Below are positions 54,053 through 62,266 of a DNA stretch of 64,000 nucleotides, piece after piece (position 1 is the first letter of the stretch; each line of letters opens with the position of its first letter). Source of the stretch: JAMXLJ01 sp036558745 (GTDB lineage Bacteria > Actinomycetota > Acidimicrobiia > IMCC26256 > JAMXLJ01). The notes beneath the pieces are model-generated. The model was not told the origin of the DNA and searched no databases. It worked only from the letters and a program-made list of their open reading frames with translations. Location: positions 1 through 64,000 of the forward strand of contig DATBEZ010000011.1 in NCBI GenBank assembly GCA_036558745.1, given 5' to 3'. Both the position numbers and the translations under genes were made by a program.

Positions 54053-54082
54053 GCCGCCGACCCCGTCGCGGCGACGGCCCAT

Positions 54083-54343
54083 CTACTCCGAGCCGGCCTC
54101 CACCACGAGGGCCATGTCCTCCTTGCAGTGGCGGGGGGCCTCGGGCATCTCGTCACCGGGCGCGGCGGTCATCGTCACCTCGGCCCCGCAGACGATGCAG
54201 CGGTACCGGATGTCGACGGGATGCAGCTCGCCCGGCTCGGGCTCGCCCGGCGGCTCGGTGTTGAACGAGCGGACCATCCCCGCGGCGATCACGTACAGGA
54301 CCAACGCGGCGACGACCGCGACGAGGATCTTGAGCGTGAGCAG
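54083..54343 (-). CDS. Small membrane-anchored zinc-ribbon protein, possible CTG start
   Basis: If translation begins at CTG 54343 the product has about 86 residues: a membrane segment (LTLKILVAVVAALVLYVIAAGM), a linker of about 25 residues and a Cys4-like part with CIVCGAE and PRHCKED that could bind metal. CTG is preceded by GGGAG at good spacing and lies 9 bases after the thiolase stop. The first ordinary start in frame is TTG at 54304, which would cut the membrane segment. Probably cotranslated with the thiolase. Function unknown. Confidence 0.6.
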   Translation of the reverse strand: MLTLKILVAVVAALVLYVIAAGMVRSFNTEPPGEPEPGELHPVDIRYRCIVCGAEVTMTAAPGDEMPEAPRHCKEDMALVVEAGSE

Positions 54344-54352
54344 GGCTTCTCC

Positions 54353-55507
54353 CTACCCGAGGCGCTCGATGATCGTGGCGTTGGCCATGCCCCCGCCCTC
54401 GCACATCGTCTGGAGGCCCCACCGGCCGCCGGTGCGCTCCAGCTCGTTGAGCAGGGTGGCCATGAGCCGGGCGCCGGAGCAGCCGAGCGGGTGCCCGATG
54501 GCGATGGCGCCGCCGTTCACGTTCACCTTGCTCATGTCGGGGTGGTGCTCCTTCTCCCACGCGAGCACGACCGGTGCGAACGCCTCGTTGATCTCGACCA
54601 GGTCCATCTGGTCGAGGCTCATCTTCGCCCGCTCGAGCACCTTGGTGGTCGCGGGGATCGGGCCCGTGAGCATCATCACGGGGTCGACACCGGCCAGCGC
54701 GAACGTGTGGAACCGGGCCCGGGGCCGCAGCCCCAGCTGGTTGGCCTTCTCCTCGCTCATGATGAGGAGCGCGGCGGCACCGTCGCTGATCTGGCTCGAG
54801 TTCCCCGCGGTGACCACGCCGTCGGGCTTGAACGCGGGCTTGAGGGTCGCGAGCTTCTCGAGCGAGCTGTCGGGCCGGAAGCCCTCGTCGACCTTGAACA
54901 CCTCGGTGCCCGACTCGGTCGGGACCGTGATCGGGATGATCTCGTTCTCGAAGCGCCCTTCCTTCGTGGCCTGGGCGGCCCGGAGGTGCGACTGGAGGGA
55001 GAGCCGGTCGTTGTCCTCACGGGAGATGTTCCACTTCTCGGCGATGAGCTCGGCCGAGATGCCCTGGGGCACGAGGTTGTAGCGCTCCATCATCTTCGGG
55101 CCGAAGGGCAGGCTGCCGGCAATGAACGACGCGCCCATCGGCACCCGGGTCATGTTCTCGACGCCCGCGGCGATGACGACGTCGTACGCGCCCGCGATCA
55201 CGCCCTGGGCCGCGAAGTGGGCGGCCTGCTGGGACGACCCGCACTGGCGGTCGACGGTCGTGCCGACGACCGTCTCGGGGAAGCCGGCGCCGAGGGCGGC
55301 GTTGCGACCGACGTTCACGGCCTGGTCGCCGACCTGCATGACGCAGCCCATGATCACGTCCTCGACCACGGCCGGGTCGAGGCCGTTGCGCTCGACGAGG
55401 GCCTTGAGCGTCTCGGACGCGAGGTCCACCGGGTGGACGTCCTTGAGCTTGCCGTTCCGGCGACCGAGCGCCGTGCGGACCGCGTCGACGATGACAGCCG
55501 TGGCCAT
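54353..55507 (-). CDS. Acetyl-CoA acetyltransferase (thiolase)
   Basis: 384 residues. Acyl-carrying Cys89 in VDRQCGSSQQA, NEAFAPV, GGAIAIGHPLGCSGAR and the second catalytic Cys in MCEGGGMANA are all present. It condenses or cleaves acyl-CoA (beta-oxidation or acetoacetyl-CoA formation). ATG 55507 follows GGGAGGG. It is divergent from a thioesterase gene, 107 bases apart. Confidence 0.95.
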   Translation of the reverse strand: MATAVIVDAVRTALGRRNGKLKDVHPVDLASETLKALVERNGLDPAVVEDVIMGCVMQVGDQAVNVGRNAALGAGFPETVVGTTVDRQCGSSQQAAHFAAQGVIAGAYDVVIAAGVENMTRVPMGASFIAGSLPFGPKMMERYNLVPQGISAELIAEKWNISREDNDRLSLQSHLRAAQATKEGRFENEIIPITVPTESGTEVFKVDEGFRPDSSLEKLATLKPAFKPDGVVTAGNSSQISDGAAALLIMSEEKANQLGLRPRARFHTFALAGVDPVMMLTGPIPATTKVLERAKMSLDQMDLVEINEAFAPVVLAWEKEHHPDMSKVNVNGGAIAIGHPLGCSGARLMATLLNELERTGGRWGLQTMCEGGGMANATIIERLG

Positions 55508-55614
55508 GGAGCCCTCCCGAGAGCGAGAAACGGTGGCCTGGTCTCGAATAGACCGCCCGGTCAAGGCTACCCCCGTCGCCCCGATTTCGTCCCTGGCGCT
55601 TGTAGGTTCCGGGG

Positions 55615-56022
55615 ATGCGTGACATGAGCTCACAGCTCGGCGACGGCGGGATGCCCCTCCTGGCCGCGATCGGCCTGTCGTTCGACGACTACGGCGACGG
55701 GTGGTCGGCCGCGGCGTGGACCCCGACCGCGATGGCGTGCAACCCGTTCGGGATCGTGCACGGCGGCGTGTACGGGGTCGTGCTCGACGCGGCGATGAAC
55801 TTCGCGCTCAACGCCGCGCTCGAGCGGGGCGACCGCGCCTCAACGCTGCAGCTCGACTACTCCCTGCCACGCGGGGCCAAGGAGGGCGACGGGCTGCGGG
55901 TCCGGGGCGAGGTCGCCCGGCTCACGAAGTCGGTCGCGTTCGTCGAGGCGTGGGTGCGCGACGACGAGCAGCAGGTGCTGGCCCGCGCCACCGCGACGTT
56001 CTCGGTCCGCCGCCGCGAATAA
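55615..56022 (+). CDS. Hotdog-fold acyl-CoA thioesterase (PaaI-like)
   Basis: 135 residues. CNPFGIVHGGVYGVVLDAAMNFAL is the PaaI-type hotdog active-site helix with HGG; the C-terminal strand is LARATATFSVRR. It would hydrolyse an acyl- or aryl-CoA. TAGGTT lies 6 bases before the ATG and there is no ribosome binding site. It sits divergent from the thiolase, suggesting a joint CoA-ester role. Confidence 0.87.
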   Translation: MRDMSSQLGDGGMPLLAAIGLSFDDYGDGWSAAAWTPTAMACNPFGIVHGGVYGVVLDAAMNFALNAALERGDRASTLQLDYSLPRGAKEGDGLRVRGEVARLTKSVAFVEAWVRDDEQQVLARATATFSVRRRE

Positions 56023-56078
56023 CCGCCCGGGGCGTGCCCGAAGAACTCGGGGTGGGCACATCTAGGGTGGAGCCCTCC

Positions 56079-56882
56079 ATGCACGCCGTCGAGACCCAGC
56101 CGCGCACCGCACCCGTCGAAGCCGACGTCCGGGCCGAGCGCGAGCCGCTCAGCAAGCGCATCCCCCACGGCTGGATCCTCGAGCTCGTGTTCGTCGGGGC
56201 CGTCTACTACTTCTACGACTGGCTGCGGGACCAGGTGCAGGGGCCTGAGCACCTCGCGCTCGAGCACGCGAAGCAGCTGGTGCACATCGAGCACACGCTG
56301 CACATCTACTGGGAGCACGCGATCCAGCACGCGTTCCTGCGCTTCCACCCGTTCATCTCGTTCGAGAACATCTGGTACGGCAGCATCCACTTCGTCATGC
56401 CGGTCGTCGTGCTGGTGTGGCTGTACCGCAAGGCACCGGCGCGCTACGTGCGCTGGCGCAACGTGCTGTTCCTCGTCTTCGGGCTCGGCTTGCTCGGCTT
56501 CTGGCTCTACCCGGTGACGCCACCGCGGCTGATGCCCGAGCACTACGACTTCGTCGACACCGCGTGGAAGTACTTCGGGCTCGGCAAGCCCGCGCACGCC
56601 GACAAGGACGCGTTCGGAAACTTGTACGCGGCGGTGCCGAGCCTGCACCTCGGGTGGTCGTCGTGGTGCGTGTTCGCGCTCTACCCGCAGCTGCGCCGGT
56701 GGTGGTCACGCGCGTTGCTCATCGCGTACCCGCTCACGATCACGCTCGCGATCATCGTGACGGGGAACCACTGGATCCTGGACGCGGTCGCGGGTGTGGT
56801 GGCGACCGGAACCGCGTACGCGATCGTGCGTGGCGTCGAAGCGCTCACGACGCGGCGGCCGACCGCGGTGCAGACCACGTGA
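56079..56882 (+). CDS. PAP2-superfamily membrane phosphatase / inositolphosphotransferase-like
   Basis: 267 residues with about six membrane segments. The phosphatase motifs AAVPSLHLGWSSW (His in PSLH) and TGNHWILDAVAG (His and Asp) are intact. Similarity to the Aur1/Ipt1-like branch suggests a phospholipid or prenyl-phosphate substrate facing outside. The long loop between the first two segments, with HIEHTLHIYWEHAIQHAF, is His-rich. Its stop overlaps the aldolase start as GTGA. Confidence 0.83.
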   Translation: MHAVETQPRTAPVEADVRAEREPLSKRIPHGWILELVFVGAVYYFYDWLRDQVQGPEHLALEHAKQLVHIEHTLHIYWEHAIQHAFLRFHPFISFENIWYGSIHFVMPVVVLVWLYRKAPARYVRWRNVLFLVFGLGLLGFWLYPVTPPRLMPEHYDFVDTAWKYFGLGKPAHADKDAFGNLYAAVPSLHLGWSSWCVFALYPQLRRWWSRALLIAYPLTITLAIIVTGNHWILDAVAGVVATGTAYAIVRGVEALTTRRPTAVQTT

Positions 56883-57649
56883 GCGCGATCATCCTCGCCG
56901 CCGACCACCGCGCGCGCGGGATCATGACCGTCGAGCGCTACGACGACTACCTCGCCGCGCTGCGGGCCGCGCTTCCCTGCTGCGACGGGCTGATGGCCAC
57001 GGTCAAGCCGCTCGCCGACCTCGCGCCCGAGCTGCGACCCGATCAAACGACCTGGCTCTCGCTCAACCGGACCGGGCTGGCGGGCTCCGCGTTCGAGCTC
57101 GACGACCGCCTGGTGGCCACGTGCGCGCACGCGGCCGCCGCGGGCTGCACCGGCGTGAAGCACATGACGCGCATCGACCGCGACGATCCCGTCACCGCGG
57201 CCGCGCTGGAGCTGCTCGGGCGGGTGCTCGAGGAGGCGCGCGTGCTCGGCCTCGACGTGATGGTCGAACCGCTGGCGTGGCGCGCCGGCGCCGTCGACCG
57301 CGCGACCGATGCCGTCGTCGAGGCCGCGGTCATCGCGCACGACATGGGCGCGCCGCTGCTCAAGGTTCCGGTGCCCGCGGCGCCGCCCGGGACCGAGCGC
57401 GTCGACGCGGTGCAACGCGTGGTGGCGAGCGTGGGCGTGCCCGTCCTGTTCCTCGGCGGGCCGCGCGGCGACCGTGATTCGCTGCTGCGCGAGATCGCCG
57501 ACGCGGTCGCGGGTGGCGCCGCGGGCATGGCGATCGGACGGTCCGTCTACCAGGACCCGTGCCCGGGCGAGGTGGCCGGTCTCGTGCGCGCGCTCTTCGA
57601 CGGCCGGCCGATCGACGAGGTGCTCACGAAGGCCGCGTCGCTGCGCTGA
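56879..57649 (+). CDS. Class I aldolase of the DeoC/FbaB/LacD superfamily
   Basis: 256 residues, TIM barrel. AIILAADHRARGIMT at the N terminus, VKHMTRIDRDDP, MVEPLAWRAG and APLLKVPVPAAPP, where Lys is a candidate for the Schiff base, followed by LFLGGPRGDRDSLL and the phosphate-binding GAAGMAIGRSVYQDP. It resembles LacD/FbaB-like aldolases of sugar phosphates. It overlaps the PAP2-type gene by 4 bases. Confidence 0.8.
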   Translation: MSAIILAADHRARGIMTVERYDDYLAALRAALPCCDGLMATVKPLADLAPELRPDQTTWLSLNRTGLAGSAFELDDRLVATCAHAAAAGCTGVKHMTRIDRDDPVTAAALELLGRVLEEARVLGLDVMVEPLAWRAGAVDRATDAVVEAAVIAHDMGAPLLKVPVPAAPPGTERVDAVQRVVASVGVPVLFLGGPRGDRDSLLREIADAVAGGAAGMAIGRSVYQDPCPGEVAGLVRALFDGRPIDEVLTKAASLR

Positions 57650-57679
57650 GCGACGCGCCGCGTCACGACACGCGTGCGG

Positions 57680-58894
57680 TCAGCCGGCCTTCTGGTGGTG
57701 GGTACGACCGTTCGACGCGATGAGCGCGGCCGTGTCGCGCCCGCGACCGAACATCCGCTCCCAACGCGGTCGGAACGGACCGTCGGGCACGTACGCGTCA
57801 CACACCCGCTCGGCAACGGACTGCGGCACGAAGCCCGCGACGACGAACCACGCGACCCGCTTCAACCGGGCCGACGCCGACAGGTAGGGATGGCGCAGCG
57901 CAGCGCGGATCCCGCGCACGGCCAGGTTCCACGGCCGGTCCCACGGGAACGGATGCCTCGACCGATCGAGGCGCAGCGACGCGAGCCGCACACCGAGGTA
58001 CGCAACGTCATCGAGCTCGTCGACCGTCACGGGGCTGTCGTCGAGCGCGATGCCGAGCTCGGCCGCGATGCGGCGAACGTTCTCGTGGCCGGCGGTCGCG
58101 AGGTCGAGCTTGTGGTGGAGCCAGTCGACGCCGCCGGCGCTGTTCGCGAAGTCGTTGGCGCCGTGCCAGCGGTAGAGCGCGCCGACGTGACGCACGGACA
58201 CGACGGGACCGCACAACGGCGTGGTCTCGGCCAGGTAGCAGTCGGTGTCGCCGCGGTAGATCAGCTCGGGGATCGGGAGGACCGTCCGCAACGCCTCGGC
58301 CGAGTACGCGTTCGCGCTGCTCGGAGGCCACGGGTAGTTGCGCTCGAGCAGCACCCGCCGGGACAGGTCGCCGCTCGGGAACACCGTGCGCGGCCCGGGG
58401 ATACGACGCCCGATCGCGACGCCGTCGGCATCGACGATCTCCATCTCGAACTGGATCTTGGCCACAGACGGATCGGCCAGGTACACGGCGACGGCCCGCG
58501 ACACGGTGCCCGGCGTGAGCATGTCGTCGGCGTCGAGGAAGAACACGAGGTCGCCGGTGGCCGCGGTGAACGCGGCGTTGACGGCAGAGCCCTGGCCGCC
58601 GTTGGCCTTGCGCAGGATCCGCACCTCGGGCGTGTAGCGCTGCGCGACGACGAGGGACGTATCGGTGCTGCCGTCGTCGATTACGACGACGTCGAGGTTC
58701 GGATGGTCCTGCGCGAGCGCGCTCTCGATCGCGTCGGGAAGGAAGTGCGCGTAGTTGTAGTTGATGACGCACACGCTCACGCGCACGTCGGCCGCGGTGC
58801 GCGTGCGCTTCCGCTCGCTCACGATGTCCATGGCGTGCTCGCTGCGCGTCGCGCTGTCGCCAGGCCCTGTGGGTGTCGCGCTCCGCTCGCTCAC
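57680..58894 (-). CDS. Family 2 glycosyltransferase
   Basis: 404 residues. GT-A fold with VSVCVINYNYAHFLPDAIES, VIDDGSTDTS and the metal motif FLDADDM; a C-terminal helical region of about 120 residues follows, without membrane spans. It transfers a sugar from a nucleotide donor in the cytoplasm. GTG 58894 is chosen for its GTGA overlap with the upstream phosphodiesterase-like gene; GTG 58822, 24 residues in, is a serious alternative because the first 24 residues begin with a near copy of the sequence found there. Confidence 0.88.
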   Translation of the reverse strand: MSERSATPTGPGDSATRSEHAMDIVSERKRTRTAADVRVSVCVINYNYAHFLPDAIESALAQDHPNLDVVVIDDGSTDTSLVVAQRYTPEVRILRKANGGQGSAVNAAFTAATGDLVFFLDADDMLTPGTVSRAVAVYLADPSVAKIQFEMEIVDADGVAIGRRIPGPRTVFPSGDLSRRVLLERNYPWPPSSANAYSAEALRTVLPIPELIYRGDTDCYLAETTPLCGPVVSVRHVGALYRWHGANDFANSAGGVDWLHHKLDLATAGHENVRRIAAELGIALDDSPVTVDELDDVAYLGVRLASLRLDRSRHPFPWDRPWNLAVRGIRAALRHPYLSASARLKRVAWFVVAGFVPQSVAERVCDAYVPDGPFRPRWERMFGRGRDTAALIASNGRTHHQKAG

Positions 58895-58896
58895 GA
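58805..58896 (-). repeat. Two near-identical repeats inside the GT2 N-terminal coding region
   Basis: On the minus strand TCGTGAGCGAGCGGA followed by (A)GCGC occurs at 58896-58878 and again at 58824-58805, a spacing of 72 bases. Each copy contains a GTG that can start the GT2 frame. The repeat could be a small palindromic element that captured the gene start. Confidence 0.5.
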
Positions 58897-60561
58897 CGCC
58901 ACCGGCACGGGGATGGCCTGGCCGCGCAGCCCGGACGGGACGCCGCGACCGAGCAGACCGAGGATCGTCGGTGTGAGGTCGGCCGCGGCGCGCCGGCCGA
59001 GGTCCTCGGCCGCGATGCCGGGACCGGCGACGAGCGCGAACCCGGCCGAGCTGTGCTCGCCGGTGCGGCAATAGGGGAACGGGCCGACGGTGCCGAGCTC
59101 GGGGTGCTCGAACGCGTCGGCGGTGCCCGACCACATCAGCACGAGGTCGGCTGCCGCGCCGGGCTCGTCGGGCCGGGCGCGCATGCGGATGGCGTCGGCG
59201 AGCACCGGCTCGCCCGTGCGCGGGTCGCGGCACGCGGCGATGAGGTCGACCACCTCGTCGCACGCGGCGTCGAAGTCGTCGGGGTCGACGATGCCGTCAC
59301 GCTCCCGACCGCGAACGTTGATGCGCACGTGCCCGTCGGAGAACGTGGGTAGGGCGAACGCCCGCATCGAGGACCAACGGCGGTGGTAGCGCCACACGAT
59401 CTGGTAATCGGGATCGCGGGCGCCGAGCTGGAGGCTTTCGAGGTCGCGGTCGTCCTCGCCCGGGATCGGCGTGGCGAGCGGGCCGAGCGTCGGCGCGGGA
59501 CGACCGATTGCCCGCCGGGCCCGGTCCAGCACGGGACGGGGCAGCGAGCGCTTCGCCAGGTTGCGGGCGGCGGCGAGCGGCCCGTCGGCGAGGCGCTCGG
59601 CCATGTAGCCGATCCACGGCTCGTCGGCGGCGGGGGTGATCGGCGGCATCCCCGCGGCCCGCCATGCGTCGGCGTCGGGCGCGTGCAGCACCTCGCGACC
59701 GAACTGCCGGCGGTGCAGCAGCTCGGGCAGCAGGACCATCGACGGCAGGTCGTTGCCGTTGCTCTGCATGCCGTGCAGGGCAAACACGACCACGGTGGCG
59801 TCGGGACCCGCGAGCTCGACGAAGCGGCCGACGCACTCGTCGAGGGTGCGGTAGATCGCCTCGACGTGGCGGGCTGCGAGCTCGCCGGCCGGTGTGGCGG
59901 CCAGCGGGTGGCGCCCGTCGACACCGTGCCAGAGGTGGTGACCGCCCGAGTGCGACTCCGACATCGTGGCGAGGACGAAGTCGTAGGACGGGTCGCGGCC
60001 GAGCAGCCACTCGAGCGCGTCGATCCGGCGGTGCGCTCCGGTGCGAAGCGCCGCGGTCAGGTTCTCGACGTAGTCGGGCGAGTACCAGCCCGGGTCGGAG
60101 TCGTTGGCGAACGCCGGATGGACCCCGAGGCGCGCGTCGACGTCGCTCAGCACGCCGAAGGGTCGCGAGGCCCGCGGGTACTCGGGCGAGTGGGCACCCC
60201 ACGCGGTGACCTGGGTGCCCTCGACGTCGTCGCGCAGCACCGTGTGCGGGACGTCGAAGACGAGCGAGCGCAGTCCCGGACCCGACCAGAACGGGGCCGC
60301 GTCCAGCGCGCCCGCCGCGGTGGCCCGGTAGGTGGCGGGATCGAAGGCCACCGTGCCCCAGTAGCCGAGGTCGGCCGCGTCACGACCGGTGGCGAAGTGG
60401 GTCCAGGGCAGCTCGGAGCGGTACGCGGCGACGTTCTCGAAGCGACACGCCAGTGCCCGGGCCCGGAGGGCGGCCAGGTTGGGCATGAGCCCGCGCGAGA
60501 TGAGGCGTTCGATGTAGCCCCACTCCGCTGCATCGAGCCCGAGGGCCGCGACGTTGCCCAT
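58891..60561 (-). CDS. Alkaline-phosphatase-superfamily phosphodiesterase / nucleotide pyrophosphatase-like
   Basis: 556 residues. It begins VAALGLDAAEWGYIERLISRGLMPNL, with the Asp metal ligand; the nucleophile Ser/Thr is probably in AAYRSELPWTHFATG; later VVVFALHGMQSN and GEHSSAGFALVAGPGI supply the Asp/His metal ligands (reading ALHGM where DHGM is common, and GEHSSAGF for the D-H pair). No signal peptide is visible. It resembles AP-family enzymes acting on phosphodiesters or nucleotides. Genes: the GT2 transferase follows with a GTGA overlap. Substrate unknown. Confidence 0.75.
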   Translation of the reverse strand: MGNVAALGLDAAEWGYIERLISRGLMPNLAALRARALACRFENVAAYRSELPWTHFATGRDAADLGYWGTVAFDPATYRATAAGALDAAPFWSGPGLRSLVFDVPHTVLRDDVEGTQVTAWGAHSPEYPRASRPFGVLSDVDARLGVHPAFANDSDPGWYSPDYVENLTAALRTGAHRRIDALEWLLGRDPSYDFVLATMSESHSGGHHLWHGVDGRHPLAATPAGELAARHVEAIYRTLDECVGRFVELAGPDATVVVFALHGMQSNGNDLPSMVLLPELLHRRQFGREVLHAPDADAWRAAGMPPITPAADEPWIGYMAERLADGPLAAARNLAKRSLPRPVLDRARRAIGRPAPTLGPLATPIPGEDDRDLESLQLGARDPDYQIVWRYHRRWSSMRAFALPTFSDGHVRINVRGRERDGIVDPDDFDAACDEVVDLIAACRDPRTGEPVLADAIRMRARPDEPGAAADLVLMWSGTADAFEHPELGTVGPFPYCRTGEHSSAGFALVAGPGIAAEDLGRRAAADLTPTILGLLGRGVPSGLRGQAIPVPVAS

Positions 60562-60916
60562 GCTGGCGCTGCTCCCGACCACCCGCGTCCGCCGCGGGCG
60601 ACCTGACGCCCGACGACCGGGCGCCGACCCGGTGGGCACCTGCCCGAGGGACCCGAACTCGCTCCGGCACGCCCGATCCACGTTGCGTGACGGGACTGGC
60701 CCCTGCCGGACGAAGCCCCGTAGCCGAAGTGGCACTGAGCGTAACAGAAAATTTGCCCGATTCTTACCCCTTCTTCCCCGGACCCGGGGGGTTGGGATAC
60801 CCCTTTGACCAGGTGGGAAGGCTGGAGGCCGGGAGGGCGCGCGCGGAATGCCACGGGCGCCTATGTTTCTGCCACGGGCGCAGTACGGAACCAGTCCGGC
60901 GGCGGACGGGGGAGGT
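60562..60916. other. 355-base intergenic region between phosphodiesterase and TetR genes
   Basis: Contains an AT-richer stretch near 60741-60770 that may hold divergent promoters, and the pair of 12-base direct repeats described separately. No gene is convincingly encoded. An in-frame ATG at 60848 could extend the regulator by 23 residues but lies inside the repeat region. Confidence 0.45.
60849..60881 (+). promoter_or_regulatory. Direct repeats, possible operator of the TetR gene
   Basis: TGCCACGGGCGC occurs exactly twice, at 60849-60860 and 60870-60881, 21 bases apart (two helical turns), 36 bases before the start of the TetR gene. Such spacing suits a dimer pair on one face of the DNA. 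Confidence 0.4.
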
Positions 60917-61567
60917 ATGTGCGCGCAGCGCAACCGGCGGCGCCCGGGGGAACCACTGAGCCGGGATCGGATCCTGGCCACGGCGGAGCAGCTGATCGAG
61001 CGGGACGGGTCGCGCGCGCTCAGCATGCGCAAGCTCGCCGACGAGCTGGGCATCGCGCCCACGACCATCTACTGGCACGTCGGCAACCAGGACGCGCTGC
61101 TCCAGGGACTGGTCGAGCGGTTCGCGGCCGAGCTCGCGGTGCCGGCAGCCGAGGGGGACACGCCCAAGGCACGGCTGGTGTCCATCGCCGATCGGCTCCG
61201 CGCCGGCCTCCTCTCGCGGCCGCGCCTGCTCGAGCTGCTCCTGAGCGACGGTCGCCTGATCGAGCTGTATCTCCCGGCCCGTGACCTGACCCTGCGCGAG
61301 CTGCGCGCGGCCGGGCTTCCCGACGCCGAGGCCGTCCGCGCCGTGCGGGCCCTGCTCATCTGCATCAGCGGGTTCGTGTGGAGCGAGGTCCGCCTGGACC
61401 AGGTCCGCCGGCGCGAGGAGGCGAGCGCGCCCGACACGAGCTACCTCGGCCTCCCCGTCCCCGCCGAGCTGCTCGAGCACGCGGAGCAGTTCGACATGGA
61501 CGAGCTCTTCGACTTCACGGTGACGCGCTTCGTCACCGGCGTGCTCGCGGAGGCGGCGGGAGCGTGA
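60917..61567 (+). CDS. TetR/AcrR-family transcriptional regulator
   Basis: 216 residues. N-terminal helix-turn-helix (about 13-60): SRDRILATAEQLIERDGSRA, then SMRKLADELGIAPTTIYWHV, the recognition helix. The C-terminal ligand-binding domain (about 75-210) resembles the TetR_C class. It should repress a nearby unit when no ligand is bound. The ATG at 60917 is very close to GGAGG; an alternative start at 60848 would put the direct repeats inside the coding region. Its targets could be itself or the divergent phosphodiesterase unit. Confidence 0.88.
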   Translation: MCAQRNRRRPGEPLSRDRILATAEQLIERDGSRALSMRKLADELGIAPTTIYWHVGNQDALLQGLVERFAAELAVPAAEGDTPKARLVSIADRLRAGLLSRPRLLELLLSDGRLIELYLPARDLTLRELRAAGLPDAEAVRAVRALLICISGFVWSEVRLDQVRRREEASAPDTSYLGLPVPAELLEHAEQFDMDELFDFTVTRFVTGVLAEAAGA

Positions 61568-61570
61568 GCG

Positions 61571-62266
61571 CTACGCGCCGAGCCGCACGCGGGGGTCGTC
61601 GCTGCCGCACGCGCAGCGGGCCGGATCGACGACGCCCGTCAAGCCGAGCCCGAGACCCTCGCACGCGGTCAACGCGGGGACGAGCACGGAGATGGCGAGG
61701 CCCCCGTCCTCGCCGGCGTCGACGCGCCACCGGCTCCCGTCGAAGTGCGCGCCGGCGCGGGCTTCGCACTCGAACGCGCTCGTCGGACCGAGCTTGATCC
61801 ACCGGCGGGGCGCGAGCCCCGCCGCGGCGAGCGCATCGTGCGCGTCGTCGTCGACGGTCGCGACGACCGCGACGGGAGCGAACACGTCGTGCAGCTCTCG
61901 ACCGAGCGTTCGCAGACCGGTGACGACCTCGCGGTTCACGCCGATCACGACGCTCGGCGAGACCTGCTCGATCATGGCCGCGGTGCGGAACGCGTCGAAC
62001 TCGGTCGCGTCGGTGGACGAGTAGCGCGCGCCGAGCGCGTTGGCGGCCGACTCGAGCGGAAACGCGTGGATCGCCTCCGACAGCTTCGAGCAGATCACCA
62101 CGACGTCGCCCTCGCGCACGCCCAGTCGGCGAAGCGAGGTCGTCTGCGAACGGATCTCCGCGTCGATGTCGGCCGCGCTGACCGGCCACGGCACCATCTC
62201 GCCGGCGACCACGACCCGACCGACTCCCCACACGTCGGGCGGCGGCATGCGGACGGTCGAGCTCAC
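61571..62266 (-). CDS. Small acyl-CoA-ligase-like protein without ATP-binding signature
   Basis: 231 residues. The N-terminal half, LGVREGDVVVICSKLSEAIH and ESAANALGARYSSTDATEFD, looks like the first part of an adenylate-forming (ANL) enzyme; the C-terminal part, AFECEARAGAHFDGSRWRV and CACGSDDPRVRLGA, looks like the region after the core of PaaK-type ligases. The SxTTGxPK core between them is missing, so it cannot be a normal adenylating enzyme. Its GTG overlaps the stop of the true PaaK-like gene. It may be an accessory subunit or a decayed paralogue. Confidence 0.6.
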   Translation of the reverse strand: MSSTVRMPPPDVWGVGRVVVAGEMVPWPVSAADIDAEIRSQTTSLRRLGVREGDVVVICSKLSEAIHAFPLESAANALGARYSSTDATEFDAFRTAAMIEQVSPSVVIGVNREVVTGLRTLGRELHDVFAPVAVVATVDDDAHDALAAAGLAPRRWIKLGPTSAFECEARAGAHFDGSRWRVDAGEDGGLAISVLVPALTACEGLGLGLTGVVDPARCACGSDDPRVRLGA

